64,000 nt of DNA. Origin: Zerene cesonia. Lineage: Eukaryota; Arthropoda; Insecta; Lepidoptera; Pieridae. This document shows positions 20,451 to 31,508 of this stretch, in pieces. The stretch is from assembly GCF_012273895.1 (NCBI RefSeq), contig NC_052130.1:2914001-2978000 (forward strand). Direction: 5' to 3'. The first letter of the stretch is position 1; every line of letters starts with the position of its first letter. Under the pieces are notes generated by a model. It was given only the letters and a program-made list of their open reading frames with translations, had not been told where the DNA came from and made no database searches. Both the position numbers and the translations under genes were made by a program.

Positions 20451-22342
20451 TTGTTGTAAAGTTTTGATGTTTAAACGATTGCACAGATTAGACAAACAAG
20501 CCAAAACTTTTAGTAGGATCTGCATGAAATTTGGTAGTTTTACAGAAATAGATCATTACTTACAAGTCTGTAATGTACCACTAGGAAAGATATGGGTTAG
20601 AATAAATTTTTCAAAATACTTACTCTAATATTATGTTATGGCGATGTAAATACATAAATATGTAATTGATTAAAATAAATGAACAGTCGATATGAGAGCG
20701 CATATGTTTGCGTACGTTTTTCACATATGGTGATGTAAGATAATTTTATGATTTTCCCGTATTAATAAAATTAGCCCCCTAGTTGTTTCGTTTCTAAATT
20801 AAACAACGGACCTAACACTGAAGATTTTTTTAATGAAACAGAAAACCAATCAAAAATAATACCAAAATATTATAAACAATAAAATATCAATATATTATAA
20901 ACAACAATATTTAAAAGCACTTCCACACTCGAATGTCCCCAACCACTTATCCCTTTGTATCCACAGAAAGCTTCGAACTAGATAATAAAATTCATGCTTC
21001 CAGACGCCCGCGACTGAAGTTTGCTTTACGACGCGACTGTACAGTACTTAGCACCGTTTCTTTGTATTACTTTGTCCAATAGTTCTACATAACTGTACTG
21101 GGGCGTGGCGCCACTGTACTCGGAACTGTCAATTTAAATTTGGAATTGGCACCAATTTGTATTTAATTCGAAATGACTTGGATGCCGGCCAGTTATTTTA
21201 ATGAACAATTTAATAAATATGTTCTCACTTTTAAATTTGGAACAGCATTTAGATTCTAGAACAGATCCAATGCTATTTGTATTTCAAGGTATTTTTAATG
21301 TTCCGTGTTCTGTATACCTAACTAACACGAAAATATTACATATGTTAAAGTAAGGACACATTTTTTTTACTTTCGTCCAGATATTTTCTTTCTACATCAT
21401 TAATCATCACTATTTATTAGCTAATTGGGAACACAATAAAAATTAACCTGATTTTTTTATCAGATCATTATTTATTGTACGTAGGTGTAAATTATCCTTC
21501 AAAATATAATATTTGATAATATTCTAATCTATTAATACCAAACCTATCGTCCATCGACAATAATTTAAAACCAAAAACATCCCTCTATTATTTCAAACTA
21601 TCTTATCTGTTTCATGCTCTTCAAATATCCATAAACTTCGGCACACTTTAAACGACCGTTAACATATTAATAACAGAGAACAGCCATTTATTTTTATTCC
21701 ATCATTTACAAGAACATTGAATAGGGTGACTATCGTAGACAACCGCTTATCTGTTCAAATAGTCCATTAAACTCTATGACCCGAGAATAGATAATTTGGG
21801 AAGCATCCCTTGTAAAGTGATATTTATGGTCACTGAGCGACGTGTACCGCCTACGCCTTAAATAATTGTCACCCTAGTCTATTTTTCTGTTTGGGGTGAT
21901 TCGCATGCTGTAAGTGAAATTATTATGTAGGCCTAACTCCTCCTGGATTCCTTATAATAGTTTCCGCGAAGGAATGATTCTGTTGAGTGTTTGTAATTTC
22001 ATATCTTGTTTGTACTATGTTTATTACATTACGTTATAAATTACAATTGTAGTTACAGGTATAACTTTTATTTATTTATTGAAAAAATGTGAGAGCTATG
22101 TAGTAAAAGCTTAGTCCTTAGAGTTAGGGACGTAAGACCCTTTATCTACCAATTTAATGGTATATATTCATTGTGACATGTTCTAAGCTGCTAAAGTATG
22201 TACAATATAAGTTCAATTATGAATAAAAAAAAAACTTATAATTAAAACATCTAGGTATGGTTACCAAGAATCCATGATTTTGAGAAACCTCCATTCAAAC
22301 AGGTTTGTAATAAAATTATCAACTATCATTATTATGCATTAC
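20451..22342. other. Long interval without recognised gene
   Basis: A Helitron-like internal scrap (CATGAAATTTGGTAGTTTTA) lies at about 20532. Otherwise no gene, RNA or repeat recognised. Locally GC-rich at about 20995-21130. Confidence 0.4.
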
Positions 22343-22482
22343 TAGCTGCACACGGCAAACGCTGTTCTGCCTTACTCTTATCATTTAGATGATGATTTAC
22401 AAAATTTCATCAAAATCGGTCTAGCCGTTTCGGAGGAGTATGGCAACGAAAACTGTGACACGAGAATATTATTAAACATTAT
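22343..22482 (-). mobile_element. H2 Helitron-like element, internally deleted
   Basis: CTAGCTGCACACGGCAAACG, CTGTTCTGCCTTACTCTTAT, TTTCATCAAAATCGGTCTAG, CCGTTTCGGAGGAGTATGGC, TGTGACACGAGAATATT. A shortened relative of 15285-15466. Confidence 0.75.
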
Positions 22483-22498
22483 TTAAATTATCATATCA

Positions 22499-22921
22499 TC
22501 CCTACTAATGTTATAAATGCGAACGTAGCTCTGTCTGTCTTTCTAACTCTCTTGTATGCCTGTTATGGTGTGAAGAAGAGTTAGAAAGACTGGACAATTA
22601 ACCGATATGGATGCAATTTATCTATATATCAAGCAGTGGTGGCTCAGTGGTGAGGACCTCGGACTTCAAAATCGATAAGTCGGGGTTCGATACCGGGAGA
22701 GCGCGCAGGAAATAAATTGATTTTTCAATTTATCTGCGCATGTAGATAACATCACCACTGCTTTAACGGTGAAGGAAAACATCGTGAGGAAACCGGCATG
22801 TCCAAGAATTAAAAGTTCAACGGCATGTGACATCTGCCAACCCGCACTTGGCCAGCGTGGTGGATTATGGCCTGAACCCTCATAGGAGGCCTGTGTCCCA
22901 GCAGTGGGAACATATATGGGC

Positions 22922-22956
<35 letters not shown>

Positions 22957-23040
22957 GTGATGATGCAATTTATAGGGATACTTGTAAGTACATATGTATA
23001 TACATAGGTTATTTTCGTATATGTAAAATATTCCAGAAAT
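22499..23040 (+). mobile_element. H2 Helitron-like element split by an S1 SINE
   Basis: The left part (22499-22621) has TCCCTACTAATGTTATAAAT, CTCTGTCTGTCTTTC and AACCGATATGGATGCAATTT. The SINE interrupts at 22622-22961. The right part resumes with GATGCAATTTAT and CATAGGTTATTTTCG, as in this Helitron family. The left part holds a perfect 14-bp inverted repeat (22537-22550 with 22577-22590). The 3' end is eroded. Confidence 0.6.
22633..22961 (+). mobile_element. S1 SINE, full length
   Basis: tRNA-like head GCAGTGGTGGCTCAGTGG with A box TGGCTCAGTGG (22640-22650) and B box GGTTCGATACC (22684-22694). Body blocks: ATTTTTCAATTTATCTGCGC, GGAAAACATCGTGAGGAAAC, CATGTGACATCTGCCAACCC and CCCAGCAGTGGGAACATATA, with a (GAT)n tail. 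Flanked by a 12-bp repeat GATGCAATTTAT (22610-22621 and 22962-22973), a probable target-site duplication. The poly-His and poly-Asp frames are translations of the tail. The shared 3' end with a trinucleotide tail suggests mobilisation by an RTE-type LINE (inference). Confidence 0.92.
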
Positions 23041-23330
23041 AAAAGGGAAAGTTATAAATTAAGGAATGGGCGTGACAGTGCGGTCAGCGTTTAGGGTGAA
23101 AGCAATAGTTTATCGAAAGGCGGTGGAAACGCTAGAATGATAAGATTTAAGGCCATTAACATACGCTCCGTCACGCAGATTTAAGGCCTTTTTCATACTT
23201 ACCTCTGTTTTACACTTTACAACAAACTGCTGGAACGATTTTAATATAATTCAGCGGAAGTACTAGTTTCAGTACGAGGTTATAGCAGAGTCTAATCTAT
23301 ATATTTACTTCAGATAAGTCTTATTTGTGA
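23041..23330. other. Interval without recognised gene
   Basis: GATTTAAGGCC occurs twice (about 23145 and 23180). A degenerate Helitron-like phrase (AAACTGCTGGAACGATTTTA) lies at about 23224. Confidence 0.4.
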
Positions 23331-23455
23331 CTAGTGCTTGCCCCGGCTTCGCCCGTGGTATATATAATTTAGTGAAATTGTAGGTTTCTAATAGCAAAAG
23401 AAGGTTTTGGCGTGATAACGTTACAAACATTCAAAAATACAGATATTCCACTTAT
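23331..23455 (-). mobile_element. H2 Helitron-like element (short)
   Basis: CTAGTGCTTGCCCCGGCTTC, GCCCGTGGTATATATAATTT, TTTGGCGTGATAACGTTACA, AACATTCAAAAATACAG. Related to 28194-28355. Confidence 0.7.
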
Positions 23456-23958
23456 AAGCGTAGATTACAAGACATATCACTACTGGATACTTAACATAAA
23501 TGCAAATTGTTTACATTTTCCCATCCTTACAAATCTGTGGTTTTGACTAATAAATAAATGATTTATAACAGAATATCTTATACTGAGTTTTTCTTTACCC
23601 TAGACATAAGTATCAATTCTTATTTCATTCTATACAATATTATCGAATTGGGGCTGCTATCTAATATAAATAAATTAAATTATTATTTTCTTGTAATGTA
23701 ACAGATCTGTAACTTATTTATAATATACGGAACCTTATCTCAACTATTTAAACTCGTTCTTAACCGTTTTAAACACAAATAAAATGTTTTTTCCCGCCGA
23801 CAGCCGGTTATTGCGGCGTCAACTGGACTCAGATGATGTTTTCATTTCCGCCATTTTTAAAGGTTTATTGAAAAGTATGAATGAGACACGATTTTATATG
23901 GAGTGGCTTGGAAGTAATAAAAAATAAATAAATAGTTAATTTGTCCGAAAAACAAAAA

Positions 23959-24259
23959 GCAGTGGTGGCTCAGTGGTGAGAACCTCGGACTTCAAAATCA
24001 ATAAGTCGGGGTTCGAGACCGAGCGAGCGTGCAGGAAATAAACTGATTTTTCAATTTATCTGCGCCAACAGGACCATAATCACCACTTCTTGAAACGGTG
24101 AAGGAAAACATCGTGAGGAAACCGGCATGTCCGAGAGTGAAAAGTTCGACGACATGTGACATCTGCCAACCCGCACTTGGCCAGCGTGGTGGATTATGTC
24201 CTGAACCCTCATAGGAGGCCTGTGTCCCAGCAGTGGGAACATGTATGGGCTGATGATGA
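23959..24259 (+). mobile_element. S1 SINE, full length
   Basis: Head GCAGTGGTGGCTCAGTGG, B box GGTTCGAGACC, and the same body as the 22633 copy with a short GATGATGAT tail. Flanked by TAATTTGTCCG (23937-23947) and TAATTTATCCG (24260-24270), a 10/11 match that is probably the target-site duplication. As at 22633, 11 unexplained bases separate the left repeat from the tRNA position 1. Confidence 0.92.
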
Positions 24260-24270
24260 TAATTTATCCG

Positions 24271-25192
24271 CAATATAGAACATATAAGAAGAACATATAG
24301 CTATTAAAGCTGATGTCGCGATGGTCCGTATCCATACCCTTACCGTTCCAATTCCTTACCTCTGCTCCCAGCATCAATCCTCTATTAACCCTTTTATTCC
24401 TTATTAAATTGACAATCTAATTTCAGAGGCAACCCCTACAAATGTTCATGGGTGGTGCCACTCACCAATTTCTATTCCAACAATTTCTTTAAAAATATCA
24501 ATATTTCAATTTTCTTTTTTTACATATGATTTGAGTTTGAGCAATATGCGTGTGATGAAATCATGATCTGCTTAAGATTATAATAATCTAAACATTTATT
24601 TTATAAAGTTATATTCATAGCAGCATAAATATTTACTACAATAATAACCCGACATTTTATATTATCTAAACATTCTTTCATAAGAACGTTTATTCTTTGG
24701 CAGACGCTTAAATTTTCAAATAAAGGGTTAAAATATTACCGAATACATATATCAAAAAAGAATAAAACTTAATGCACCAGCTTAAAAACTGAAACAGTTT
24801 ACAATTTATTGCAAATCAATGCAAAGGATATACCAAAATACACGTAGGTATGTTGTTAAACGTCACTGGTTTTTCAATAACAGGCTGAATGGAAAAAAAT
24901 GGCGCGCATTCGGCTGGATGTGATACGGCGGGAAATTGAAATGGCGGGAATTTTTGGCGGTTTTTATTCTGAGTGTTCGATTTGACGGATGGATAATAAT
25001 GAAACGTGTGCGTGTGTGCGTGTGTGCGTGTATGATAGTGCCATGGAATAGTTAAAGATAATATGCCTTTTAATACTTATCTGTGTAAACTTGATTAATT
25101 TGTCATATTCAAAATTAAGAATGATTAATGACGGTAATAAGCGACGAAATAATTACGAAGATTAATATCATTTTTTGTTTGGTTGGGTTAAA
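24271..25192. other. Interval with E2F-like motifs and (GT)n
   Basis: Two GGCGGGAA sites (24927-24934 and 24943-24950) plus GGCGG (24956-24960). A (GTGTGC)n/(GT)n run lies at 25005-25033. A scrap resembling the S2 tail (ATGTTCATGGGTGGTG) is near 24442. No gene. Confidence 0.45.
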
Positions 25193-25390
25193 TTAAAAAA
25201 AGGAGGAGGTTGTGATTTCGGGTATATTCTTTTTGTTTGTCACCTCATAACTTTTTATTGGGTGAATCGATTTGTATCGTTATTTTTTTAATTGAAAGCT
25301 GGATGTCATTTGATTTCATTTATATTTGGTCTAGTTCAATAATTTGATAACAATTCAGATTTTCTGTTAAATGTAATTATTTTGTTATAT
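25193..25390 (+). repeat. Dispersed lepidopteran repeat (AGGAGGAGGTT type)
   Basis: AAAAAAAGGAGGAGGTTGTG followed by TTTTTGTTTGTCACCTCATA, ACTTTTTATTGGGTGAATCG and TTTTTTTAATTGAAAGCTGG. The pattern of a GGAGG start, a T-rich segment, then 'accgattt.gat...tttattcgaaag' is one I associate with a widespread lepidopteran repeat. A weaker relative may lie at 36360-36500. Confidence 0.4.
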
Positions 25391-26148
25391 ACATTAATAC
25401 AGACTATCTCTTACGATTAAATATAAGCTTAATTGAAATGAAATAGATGAAGACAATAAAATAAAAAAATAAATATTTAATGGAAGTAAGCACAGTAAAT
25501 GGCGTTTTAATTATAAAGGTGTTAAAGTTTCAAAATCAATATTCTCAAAGGAAAAATTTAAAGTTGCTTACGCTTAAAGCTGATATAGGATATTTCACAA
25601 AAAAATGGTATTGTTAACTGGTCAGGTAGGAACAGTATATTTCCTAATGTCGCGTTCCACTTTCACAAAAGAATTAAAAGAAAAATGAACGACTATTTAA
25701 ATTAAAAGATGGGAACTCAAAGAATTGATAGTAATTCAAAATTGTCATATTAATTTTATATTTTCAATTTATATGGTTATAGGTAAGCGCTGCCTGCATT
25801 TCTATAACTATGACGACGATTGCTGCAAGAACTTAAATATCGTTTGCTCAAACAGTGAGTTACATTTTCACATAACCACGTCCATATCGAAGCGAAATAA
25901 GAAAAACAAACATTTAATAACAATAACACAAAGCCACGGCGTCATCTCAAACGATTTCCCAAATCCCATAACGCTAAGCAAACATCCGACCACGACACGA
26001 CTACGATAAATACTTGTAATTCACGATATCGCATTACGGCCGCCGTGCGATAATACTTGCCACGCGCACATTATGAAATCCGATGTCGTGTGTTATCAAG
26101 ATTAGGTTGGTGTAGATATAGCAAACGTTTCTACTTACTTATAAATAA
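25391..26148. other. Interval without recognised gene
   Basis: Nothing recognised. The 94-codon frame at 25725-26009 has no known domain and low sequence complexity. Confidence 0.4.
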
Positions 26149-26219
26149 AGTCATCATCATCCTCATCATTATCAGCCCATATATGTTTCCACTGCTGGGA
26201 CACAGGCCTCCTATGAGGG
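26149..26219 (-). mobile_element. S1 SINE, 3' tail only
   Basis: Minus-strand tail: CCTCATAGGAGGCCTGTGTC, CCAGCAGTGGAAACATATAT, GGGCTGATAATGATGAGGAT. Only the last 70 bp is kept. It ends exactly where the LG tail begins. Confidence 0.88.
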
Positions 26220-26345
26220 TTTATTTATTTATTTATTCTTCATTGTATACACAAAAAATACAAAATATAGCATAATAATTGTGACAAAGGAATTTGTATA
26301 CAATTCGCGGCCTTATGGCTATAAGCCATTTCTTCCAGGCAAGCG
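26220..26345 (-). mobile_element. LG LINE-type 3' tail, copy 2
   Basis: The plus strand starts with (TTTA)n, then ATAATTGTGACAAAGGAATT, TCGCGGCCTTATGGCTATAA and GCCATTTCTTCCAGGCAAGC. The conserved hairpin is ATGGCT/AGCCAT (26315-26329). It abuts an S1 tail, so one inserted next to or into the other. Confidence 0.75.
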
Positions 26346-28193
26346 ACGGGTAAAGGATAAGTACACAATATAGTCGAAAGTGTGGGTCAAAATGGTCAAT
26401 GTGGTTTACTATAATGAATAAAGTAATTTACTTTTAAAAGTTTAAACCATAACTATTAATGTTATTTCTAATTCATGTGTATTATTTATCTACTTACAAG
26501 CCATTAATTATGTATACATCGTAGGTATCCCATTGAGCTGCGACGTTTTTATTTAAACTTATCAAATTATAGCGCAATATCATTTCAATCGTAGCTCTAT
26601 ATAACCATCAAATAATATTATTTAAAAACCTCTATGAATTAAACGTATCTAAACCTAGCATGATACATCCTCACAGAGGCAATAAACACCCAGCAAGGTC
26701 TGCACAGCAATATTGAATCTTTGCCCCAACCCTCGTTAGGGGCACCACCCTTGTAAAAGTCAGCGTGAATAGAGCTAATCCTTATCACGCGAGGGTTAAA
26801 GTGAATCAATTAAAGATAAGCAAATATGCTCCTTTGTTAGATTGAATTTGTTATGTGAGAGGAAATTAACTTTAACAACGATCAGTCAAGCGCGTGCCGC
26901 GCGCATTGACGTCCTTATTGTGTTTCGTTATTAAAAGTTACGATAAATCTTGTAATGTTATTGTTTTTTTGTAAATAGGTGATTGTTTATTATTTCAATT
27001 TGAAGGAAGAAATAACAATTTATTTTAAAACACACAAACACACAAATAGTAACAATACATAAAAATAAAAAATAATAAAAAAATGTTGTGAAAAAAAAAA
27101 TAGTTTGACTATTATAACTTTGCCAAGGATGCTGGCTGATCTAAAGCTTTGAATGTTAATATCATCATATTATTCGCAAAAAGAGGTACATTTACAGAAC
27201 ATAGGATACAGCTCTTAAAATCGGTTACCATTTTATTAGTCAAATCTGGAGACGCAAAAACCCAATCCATTACAACAATTATTACTTACACTGGACTTTG
27301 GCGCAGTCCCTCTGTTGGGTGAAGCCATCAAAAAGGAGAAAAAGAAGAAGAACAATTATCAAAAAAAGACTATTTCGTCATTTCAAATCTCTATTTAATC
27401 ACTTGTACAAAAATAATAATTAATCATCAGATCATAAAATCCATACACCTTATAGATAGATTGTATAGATTCTTTATGATCGTAGTATAGTAAGTAAATC
27501 TAATCTATTTTTATCTTTTTTTAAAAATATAGCCACAGATAATATAATATTATATTAAATCAAGTGCAATGTGATATTTATGAACATAAACCAAGAATAA
27601 CTCCTAAAAGTTTTTTGAAAGAACAAAATTCAAAGAAAAGCACACATAAGTTAATCTTCCCTACACTAAAGATTGATCCATTATTATTCGGCCATTACGA
27701 CCTCACACCACAGCACCCTAATGAATAATTCATATAGAAATTAATAATAACCATTAACCATTCATTACCGATCCCTCCGGATTTATTATTAATAAAAAAT
27801 TCAAATAAGATTACACGAGTAAGCCGCGGTTTAAAATGTTTGATATTCCCACAATAAAGCTGTGGGTGTGAGTGTGTGTGTGAAGTCGAAGTCGACACGT
27901 TTCATACGATTATGATGTTAATTATATTTATTGATTATTTGGTTAATGTTTGTGATTGGACCACCTAGTAGGCACATAGTATAAAACATAGGAGATTTAT
28001 CTGTACCTATGTACGCTTGAATATTTAAAATTACGCAACGGATTTTGATATGCTTTTTCTTAATGGAAAGAGTGATTCAAGAGGAAGCCTTATATGTATA
28101 ATAACATTATATAAATGTTTAAATAGGTGAATAGTTTCCTAGGGACCATTTAAGCTTACCATGTTCTAGCACTAGAAACTACTAGCACTTGAA
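26346..28193. other. Long interval, one LINE-like tail, no gene
   Basis: Holds a near-palindrome around GCGCGTGCCGCGCGC (26885-26910), a possible retroelement end at 27285-27352, and a (GT)n run at 27861-27882. Nothing else recognised. Confidence 0.4.
27285..27352 (+). mobile_element. Possible LINE 3' end with (GAA)n tail
   Basis: ACTGGACTTTGGCGCAGTCC, CTCTGTTGGGTGAAGCCATC, AAAAAGGAGAAAAAGAAGAA. Ends of the type 'gggtgaagcc.tc...aagaagaag' are common for lepidopteran non-LTR elements. One short copy only. Confidence 0.4.
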
Positions 28194-28355
28194 CTAGTTG
28201 TTCGCCTCGGCTTTACCCGTGGTACATATATAGCCTATGTCACTCAGAGAAGCTTTCTAATGTTGAACGTGATCGGTCGGAATCGAAATCGGGCCACTGG
28301 TTTTTGCGTGAAAACGTTACATACACCCAAATCACAAAAATATAAAAGATTCCTC
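28194..28355 (-). mobile_element. H2 Helitron-like element
   Basis: CTAGTTGTTCGCCTCGGCTT, TACCCGTGGTACATATATAG, CCTATGTCACTCAGAGAAGC, TTTTTGCGTGAAAACGTTAC, CCAAATCACAAAAATATAAA. Same family as 7825-7985 in opposite orientation. Confidence 0.78.
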
Positions 28356-29424
28356 TTCATATTTGTTAGATATATTAAAAAATAGAAAAACAAACGAGCA
28401 GTATACCATTAACGTGACATTAGGGTCACGCACGACAGCATTAGATAACGTTACGTGTGACATTCATTATATTGACATGGAAAAATCGCGAACCACACTT
28501 ATTGGGGGCTGTTTCCGTTGCACGACGGCATGTGATTCGTTGTTAAGGTTATAAACAATGACGGTGATTAGGTTCCATTAGAATATGTTAATCACATACG
28601 TTATTAATCATATATTGCTTAATTATAATAGTTTATTTAAAGCATATAACCTTTATATCGTTAAATTGATAAGAATACTAAGATCATTTGATTTGTTACT
28701 TGGGTATTTTTCTCATTAAATTTTGTAAATTTTATACACTAAGCTTGGCAGTTAACACCTCGCATTATTTTATGTTTTTATTGAACTTCACGGATACAAA
28801 AGTATAAGCTATTGTTTATAACAATATAGCTTTTCATGCACTTTTAAAAATATTTCAAAAAGTCTTTACAACATTCTTAATTTAAAAGAAGCTTTCTATT
28901 CCTTTTTATTGTATTTAAGTTTAAATATTTATTCCTACATGTTAATCGTTTATTGTATATTCTCTCTGTATTTCTTTATCTTGTGAAATAGTATCCTATT
29001 AACAGAACTACATCGTGAAACCAATATAATAAAAAAGGATTGTGTGGTTTTATGAAACCACGGAAAAAGTGAAACTTTTTTTCACATGATAGATATTTCA
29101 CTGATAATCATCTGATGGAACTATAGACGCCGCCATATTGGCCTCGGCTGCCTCTGACGAGTGTCACTTTATTTCTATTTCTCGGCCGACCGTCACGCGA
29201 CATGCGATACACAGACAATGTAATAAAAGTTTCACTTTAATAAGTGTTGTATTTTATTTATATTCGATTGCGATCCACATACAGCAACGGAAACAAGCCC
29301 TCATAATACTTTCTTTATGCACACCGCGTTATAAATGACTATAATGTGGAGTGAGTTTAATGACATGTAAAGATTAGTATTGTTCATTAATATTACTTAT
29401 TGTTCACTGAAGGAATGAACATTC
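28356..29424. other. Interval without recognised gene
   Basis: Short hairpins near 29048-29092. A locally GC-rich patch (29128-29210) contains a 66-codon open frame without a recognised domain. Confidence 0.4.
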
Positions 29425-29637
29425 TTCTTTATAGATAAAAGTAAAGTCCCGTGTCCCCTGTGGGGTATGGGGCAAATGATACATCTGTTTCACTGATCGA
29501 TTTTCTTTACGGACAAGTAAGTGATCAGCCTTGTGTGTCCTGCTAGACCGAGGCATTATTTTTTGTGCATCGGGAATTGAACCCAGGACCCCTCCATCAC
29601 GCTCACGCGTTAACCACTGCACCAAGGGGGCGGCGGT
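29425..29637 (-). mobile_element. S3 SINE, near full length
   Basis: tRNA-derived head on the minus strand: CGCCGCCCCCTTGGTGCAGT with A box TGGTGCAGTGG (plus 29614-29624) and B box GGTTCAATTCC (plus 29573-29583). The body continues AAGGCTGATCACTTACTTGT and ends CCCCACAGGGGACACGGGAC. It is not counted as a tRNA because the head continues without a terminator into a SINE body and has no matching acceptor stem. Confidence 0.82.
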
Positions 29638-29645
29638 CTCCTTTA

Positions 29646-30375
29646 TAGATACGATATTCTTATTATTTATGTTACAACTAACAATGAGACTTTAAGCACA
29701 CCTTTTTATGTAGTGGAGTGGAGAAAGCTATCCAAGCCCCTTGGGGAAGGGGTCCTAGGCAATCTCCTACTGTAACAGACTACTAATTAGAATTAAGTGA
29801 CATTAAAACTTGTTTTTTTTATTCTTATTTCTACTATAATCATTTATTTCTTTGAATTTTCACGAACTTTTGTAGTATTTGAGTGTTAGAGTTGCTTTTT
29901 ATATTAAAGATATAATACGATAATAAATACATATCTACTTATCACATAAGGATATAGAAATAGTGAGTTGCCTAAATACGAGATATAAGAAAGTATAATG
30001 TAGAGATCTTTAAAACGTTTAGGGTAGTTCTTGAATGACATACTCCGAAGAACAAATTTCTATCCTTTCGTCTTTCGTTTACCAAGCTTTATGAATATAA
30101 CTAAATATCAGAATGATCAAATCTGCCTGAGTTAATACACTTGTCCGTTCTTGGCGCATACAAATGCTAGCTAACCTGTCTAGGTTGTTTACGATAATAC
30201 TGCCATGGGAATGTAGATCTATAAGCTATTGACCCTAAGGATATTGTCCGATGAATTGTTTAGGATAGTTGATATATGTATTTGAGAGCAATTATAGCGC
30301 AAGAGATTTCTGTCGGCCGCTTTGCTAGCGTAGTCAATGACAAACAAGGATAGTCCCAGTGGGCTTTCTTTAAAA
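29646..30375. other. Interval without recognised gene
   Basis: Contains a short hairpin-prone string CCCCTTGGGGAAGGGG at about 29737-29752. Otherwise nothing recognised. Confidence 0.4.
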
Positions 30376-30498
30376 CATATTCCGTTCTCAAATTGTATTT
30401 GTTATCTATTTCATTAAAATCAGCTCAGTGGTTTAGGTGTGATGAAGAGACAGACAAGCTAGCAGGCAAAATGACTTTCACATTTATAATATTGATAG
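30376..30498 (-). mobile_element. H2 Helitron-like element, 5' part
   Basis: The plus strand ends TTCACATTTATAATATTGATAGGGG, the complement of a Helitron 5' terminus. It is preceded by AAAATCAGCTCAGTGGTTTA, GGTGTGATGAAGAGACAGAC. The 3' half is missing or too diverged. Confidence 0.6.
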
Positions 30499-30535
30499 GG
30501 GATAGATAGTGCATTTAAAATGAATTCGATAATTT

Positions 30536-30859
30536 TTGTGGTAATCGAGCACGATTCGGCACGAATTGGGCCAGCTCGCACCGGGGAAGTACCACACCCC
30601 CACAGAAAACCCGCGTGAAATAGTGGCATGCCACTGTGTTTCGTGCGGTGAGTGGGGGAGCCGGAGGCCCGTTTTCTTTTCCTCACCCATCCCAGTCCAT
30701 TCCTTCTTTCCAGTCTTTAATCCTTTCCTTTTCCCTTACCCCATAAAAGTGGGCAGCACATTCGTAGAGGTACTTATCTTTGCGAATGTTCATGGGCGGT
30801 GGTGATCGCTTACCATCAGGCGAACCACCAGCTCAGTTGCCCGCTATAACATAAAAAAA
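30536..30859 (+). mobile_element. S2 retroposon, full length
   Basis: TTGTGGTAATCGAGCACGAT to CCAGCTCAGTTGCCCGCTAT with ACATAAAAAAA at the end. All S2 blocks are in order. Overlapping frames on both strands (75, 68 and 79 codons) are repeat translations. Confidence 0.9.
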
Positions 30860-31304
30860 TAAAAACAAACAATGGTTACGTTTTGATCAAAAGTTATGTA
30901 CTGGGTTCTTCGGTTGAACAAAAAACAAAAAAAAAGGTATTTGAACAGAGGTAGCTGGTTTAGGCAATTTCACACATCTAAAGCCTGTTAAGCGATGAAC
31001 AAATACTGATGTAATTTGATGGTCTAAGTGCTTACGTAAACTGTTAGCCCACCCGCAGAGCTTTGGGGATTTCTAATTCGAGATTTCTTTGTAATAATCA
31101 AAAAGTTTATTTTTAATAGAGATTTTACTTCAAATTTTATTTAATTAATCTAATGGTTAAGTTTTATCCAAAATTTAAAGGTTTCGTAAATATCAACTGA
31201 GTAACTCTCAAGATCTTATTTGTGACTGTTTCGATGTTTTAACCGGCTACAACATGAACAATGTATGTTTTTTTAAACGTTATCAGTATCCGATGCGATT
31301 TATA
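30860..31304. other. Interval without recognised feature
   Basis: A-rich run at about 30918-30935. Nothing else recognised. Confidence 0.45.
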
Positions 31305-31508
31305 CTAGCTGCGCCCCGCAGTTTCACCCGCTTAAGTCTGTATCCCTTAGGAATATCGGGAAAAAAAGTTGCCTATGTGTTATTCCAGTAGTCCAGCTGT
31401 CTACGCACCAAATTTCATTGCAATTTGTTAAGTAGTTTTTGCGTGAAAGAGCAACAAACACACACACATCCTTACAAACTTTCGCATTTATAATATTAGT
31501 ACCTAGGA
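31305..31508 (-). mobile_element. H1 (lep1-type) Helitron
   Basis: CTAGCTGCGCCCCGCAGTTT to TTATAATATTAGTACCTAGG. The last bases differ from consensus, so the 5' end is placed within a few bases. Hairpin slightly eroded. Confidence 0.92.

Noticed and set aside
22666..23042. Poly-His and poly-Asp open frames
   Set aside because: Translations of the (GAT)n tail of an S1 SINE.
29573..29637. tRNA gene candidate on the minus strand
   Set aside because: A and B boxes are good, but there is no pairing acceptor stem and the sequence continues into a SINE body.
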